Assembly (NCBI GenBank): GCA_048213135.1 | Contig: PS015697.1 | Coordinates: 1-25,383, forward strand | Origin: Reclinomonas americana ATCC 50394 | Taxonomy: Eukaryota > Jakobida > Jakobea > Jakobida | Reading direction: 5' to 3' | Length of the DNA: 25,383 nt | Shown here: positions 22,813 through 25,383 of the stretch, in pieces | Numbering within the stretch: the stretch's first letter is position 1 | Layout: every line of letters starts with the position of its first letter | The notes under the pieces: generated by a model | What the model was told of the DNA's origin: nothing | What the model saw: the letters and a program-made list of their open reading frames with translations, nothing else | Database searches by the model: none | Position numbers and translations under genes: made by a program

Positions 22813-23014
22813 GGCGGGCGAAGGTCGATGTCGGCGAGGTGGGGCTTTGCTGCTGCAGTGCCGGACCGCGCATCTCGCGGGTGACGTGATCGAAGCTGAT
22901 CGCGAAGGCGAACGAGACGAAGGCCAGGAGCAGGATCAGCACGATCCTTTGCCGTGCGTCAGCGGCATCCAGCATCGCGCGCTGATTTCCAGCCGGCAGC
23001 GAACTCTTGTTCAT
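22799..23014 (-). CDS. 71-aa single-helix membrane protein upstream of SCO1
   Basis: A small membrane protein with a basic N-terminal part (MNKSSLPAGNQ, DAADARQR), one strong helix (IVLILLLAFVSFAFAISF), and a hydrophilic tail (DHVTREMRGPALQQQ) rich in Ser, Thr and Gln. The stop overlaps the sco start by 14 bases, and AAGGA lies about 12 bases upstream of ATG 23014. The clean membrane helix with positive-inside charges and translational overlap with sco support it as real. Function is unknown; an assembly factor acting with SCO1 is possible, by position only. Confidence 0.6.
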   Translation of the reverse strand: MNKSSLPAGNQRAMLDAADARQRIVLILLLAFVSFAFAISFDHVTREMRGPALQQQSPTSPTSTFARHASA

Positions 23015-23074
23015 GATCGGGATATGTCCTTGCTGGTCGCGCCCGTGACCTGCGTCATGGGGCCCGGATATCGG

Positions 23075-24110
23075 TCAACGCTTGGGGAGCGATCCGGTCG
23101 CGTCGGCGTCGCCGCTTTCGAACGGGTCCGCCAGCGCAGCATCCGGGCGACTGATCTCCACCTTGCCGGACACCATGGCCTGCATCCGCTCGGGTCCCAT
23201 CGTCCTGAGCAGCTTCCGGAAGCTCGGGTGCATGCCACCATCGGCGTAGGCGAAGGCCGCCGTCGGGAGCCCAGTGCCGACGAGTTCGGCAATGCGGCTT
23301 TCATCGCGGGCGCGGCGCTCCGCCACGAGGCCCTGGATTTCCGGTTCGACCTCGTAGGCCGGCCGGGTCGAAGGAGCTGGTGTCGCCCTTGACGTTGAAG
23401 ACGTAACGCCGGCCGCAGGCGGCGAGCTTGGGCGGCTGCCGCGTCGCGTCGAAATGGTCGGCACCTTCCTTCAGGTTGCGCCAGAAGGCGATGTGCGCAT
23501 TGCTCCGGTACCGCACCATGTTCTCCGGCGTCATCCGAAACGGCAGGGCCTGGACCTGGAAGCCGGCCTGGCCGCCGGCGAAGGCTTCGCGCGCGAGCCC
23601 ATAGATCTCGCTGACGCCCTCATCCGTCATCGCGAAGCAGCCAGCCGAGGTGCAGGCGCCATGCACCATCAGCGCCGACCCGGAATAGCCCTGCGATCGC
23701 TCCAGCGGGTTCGGGTAGCCGAGATTGAAGGAGAGATAGAACTGCGAGCGCGGATTCATCAGATCCGCCGTGACGGTATAGAAGCCCTCGGGCGCCTGAC
23801 GGTCGCCCTCGCGCTTCTTCGGCCCGAGTTGTCCTGACCAGCGGCACATCGGGTAGGTCTTCAGCAAGGCGTACCTGCCGCTGCGGTCACGCTTCCAAAC
23901 TTCGAGCTCGCTCTCCATCTTGTAGATGCGCACGAAGATCGGGTCTGCCTCGCTCATGCCCTTCGCGTGTATCTGCGCGACGAGCTTGGCCGGAAGCGGC
24001 TGCAGGTGACGCGTGTCGCCCTCGCCGACGACGCAGCCGGACAGGACGAAGGCGCCGAGCGCGAGTGCGGCAGCCAATCTGACAAAGGGACGCAAGGTGG
24101 GAAATTGCAT
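23075..24110 (-). pseudogene. L,D-transpeptidase (YkuD/YafK-like) lipoprotein, frameshifted
   Basis: A periplasmic murein L,D-transpeptidase. It starts at ATG 24110 with a lipoprotein signal (lipobox LSGC, C26). It has the YafK-like segments KMESELEVWKRD and PEGFYTVTADLMNPRSQFYL, and the catalytic SALMVHGACTSAGCFAMTD (H149, C157). The first frame runs on to 23301 with a Gly/Arg/Pro-rich tail after GDTSSFDP. The sensible continuation, AYEVEPEIQGLVAERRARDE and MHPSFRKLLRTMGPERM, is in the next frame and ends at 23075. One extra G in GGCCGGCC (23357-23364) explains this; without it the protein has about 344 aa. The catalytic domain is complete before the break, so activity could survive. Confidence 0.8.
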
Positions 24111-24171
24111 GAAGGAGAGCGTGCGCGAAGGAGCCTGATATGCTGTTAACGGTCGATATGGGGAGCCTTAC

Positions 24172-24192
24172 AACCTGATGCCGCTTCAGGTT
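24172..24192. repeat. Hairpin between the L,D-transpeptidase and TRAP genes
   Basis: Perfect seven-base arms AACCTGA (24172-24178) and TCAGGTT (24186-24192) with a seven-base loop. It lies about 70 bases beyond the stop of the TRAP permease gene (minus strand), where a terminator could be, but no T-run follows on either strand. Confidence 0.35.
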
Positions 24193-24260
24193 CAAGTGGA
24201 AATCATCCGCCAGCAGGCCTGCCGCTGTGGGCCAAAACACGGAAAACCGAGCTGGTTCTT

Positions 24261-25383
24261 CTAGCGCAATACCGGATCAGGCAACATGAGCGGCGGAAGG
24301 TCGATTTGAAGCTCCCGGCCTGAGGGGGGAGGTGTGACATTGCGAAGCACGAGGGCGGGAAACAGAATGAGAAGCACGACCGTAAGCGCCTGGATCAGCA
24401 CGAACGGCACGGCGCCCCAATAAATGCTCAAGGTTTTGATCGAGGCGGGCGTGACGCTGCGGAGATTGTAGAGGGCGATACCGAAGGGCGGATGCATGAA
24501 GGATGTTTGCAAGTTGATCGCAAGCAGGACAGCCAGCCACACGACATCCACGCCAGCCGTGTGAGCGATCGGCGCAATCAGCGGCAGAACGATGAAGGCG
24601 ATTTCGAAAAAATCGAGAAAGAAGGCCAGGCCGAAGACCGCCGCATTCACTGCGAGGACGAACCCGATTTGACCGGCCGGAATGTGCTGGAACAAGGCCT
24701 CGATCATGAGATGTCCGTTCAGCCCACGGAATACCAGCGTGAAGAAGGACGCACCGATCAGCAGAAAGACAACGCCGGAGCAAAGCACGCCCGCCGCGAC
24801 GAGCGCTTGCTTCATACCAGCGAGCTTAAGCCGCCGTTTCGCCCACGCTAACGTCAGCGCCGCGGTGACGCCGATAGCGCCCGCCTCACTTGGAGTTGCG
24901 ATGCCGAACGCGACCGAAGCCGACACGCAAACAACCAAACCAATAGGCAAAGCCCCATCGAGGAAGAGCCGCAGCCGGGAGCGCCAATCGGCTTTGCCTA
25001 TCCAACCGGAATCGAGTACCGGGGGCGCCAGAAGCGGTTTCCAGGTGGTCAAGGCGAAGATATAGAGCATGTAAAGCGCCACCAGCGCGACGCTGGGTAG
25101 CAGAGCGCCCCGATAAATGTCGATCAGCGACACTTCGAGTTGCTCGGCCAACACAATCAGGACCAGGCTCGGTGGCACCACCTGGGCCAGCGTTCCCGAG
25201 GCGGCGACAACGCCGGTCGCCAGCCGGCTATCATAGCCGGCCCGGATCATGACCGGCAGCGCGATCAATCCAAGCGCGATGACTGACGCCGAAACAAATC
25301 CGACGATCGGCGACAGGACCGTGCCGACAATGACGACCGCATAGGCTAGCCCGCCAGGCAGTCTGCGGAAGAGGCGATTGAGC
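24261..25383 (-). CDS. TRAP transporter large permease (DctM), N-terminus outside the window
   Basis: The inner-membrane large subunit of a tripartite ATP-independent transporter for organic acids, driven by a sodium or proton gradient. The frame is open to the right edge (373 residues) and stops at 24261; roughly the first 70-100 residues are missing. Family blocks: LPGGLAYAVVIVGTVLSPIV, ALPVMIRAGYDSRLATGVVA, ASGTLAQVVPPSLVLIVLAE, ATPSEAGAIGV, FFLDFFEIAFIVLPLIAPIA and SFMHPPFGIALYNLRSVTP. The last block, including MHPPFG, is the usual end region. The DctQ small subunit and binding protein would lie to the right. It is not visibly linked to the metal genes. Confidence 0.93.
   Translation of the reverse strand, partial: LNRLFRRLPGGLAYAVVIVGTVLSPIVGFVSASVIALGLIALPVMIRAGYDSRLATGVVAASGTLAQVVPPSLVLIVLAEQLEVSLIDIYRGALLPSVALVALYMLYIFALTTWKPLLAPPVLDSGWIGKADWRSRLRLFLDGALPIGLVVCVSASVAFGIATPSEAGAIGVTAALTLAWAKRRLKLAGMKQALVAAGVLCSGVVFLLIGASFFTLVFRGLNGHLMIEALFQHIPAGQIGFVLAVNAAVFGLAFFLDFFEIAFIVLPLIAPIAHTAGVDVVWLAVLLAINLQTSFMHPPFGIALYNLRSVTPASIKTLSIYWGAVPFVLIQALTVVLLILFPALVLRNVTPPPSGRELQIDLPPLMLPDPVLR

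Noticed and set aside
1-25383. CRISPR arrays, rRNA, tRNA, transposases or integrases
   Set aside because: No repeat-spacer pattern, no recognisable RNA gene and no recombinase motif were found on either strand by reading; a covariance-model scan would be needed to exclude small RNAs.

Overview
The window looks like chromosomal DNA of an alphaproteobacterium, probably Hyphomicrobiales. The reasons are high GC, a general L-amino-acid ABC transporter of the Aap type, a Blh/BigR/PmpAB sulfur operon, a TRAP carboxylate-type permease, and Rhizobiales-style Cu and Zn/Cd/Pb efflux genes. Genus cannot be decided from the sequence alone. It is draft assembly: there are three runs of N (1083-1637, 9856-9875, 11761-12354) and three genes broken by what look like single extra bases.

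Layout. (1) 1-2700, plus strand: the end of aapQ, then aapM (interrupted by N) and aapP. (2) 2831-6125: a frameshifted small membrane protein on the minus strand faces a copper block on the plus strand. The block has a textbook CueR-type promoter, a 88-aa HMA copper chaperone and a YHS/CPMHP-type Cu+ P1B-ATPase with a frameshift near its 3' end. (3) 6248-13137, plus strand: cytochrome b561, a Cys-rich secreted protein, a FixH-like secreted protein, CusB, CusA, a 38-aa membrane peptide and a DUF411 copper-binding protein. cusA is scrambled in the assembly: its middle piece (9876-11760) is in reverse orientation. (4) 13276-19048: a MerR regulator of the Zn/Cd/Pb/Hg type (minus strand), a MAPEG-family membrane protein, a ZntA/PbrA-type P1B-2 ATPase with four N-terminal HMA-like repeats, LspA and a short CDF-like transporter. 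The MAPEG gene and the ATPase gene each have a nearly identical MerR-type promoter with a 19-bp spacer. (5) 19237-21758: a BigR-type operator followed by blh, bigR, pmpA and pmpB, with overlapping start and stop codons at every junction (persulfide sensing and detoxification). (6) 21772-24110, minus strand: hisI, a SCO1/SenC copper chaperone, a 71-aa membrane protein and a frameshifted L,D-transpeptidase lipoprotein. (7) 24261-25383, minus strand: a TRAP large permease running off the right edge.

Together, regions 2-5 form a metal and sulfur stress island between ordinary transport genes. Copper is handled in the cytoplasm (HMA protein, P1B-1 ATPase) and in the envelope (CusBA, DUF411, secreted Cys proteins, SCO1). 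Zn/Cd/Pb is handled by the MerR-regulated ATPase with its MAPEG/LspA/CDF partners, a layout that recalls the pbr lead-resistance operon. Reactive sulfur is handled by BigR-Blh-PmpAB. The most interesting lead is the MerR regulon that appears to include a MAPEG protein and an ATPase with DCxxE-type metal-binding repeats. The most certain observation is that the cusA and aapM gaps are assembly artefacts.
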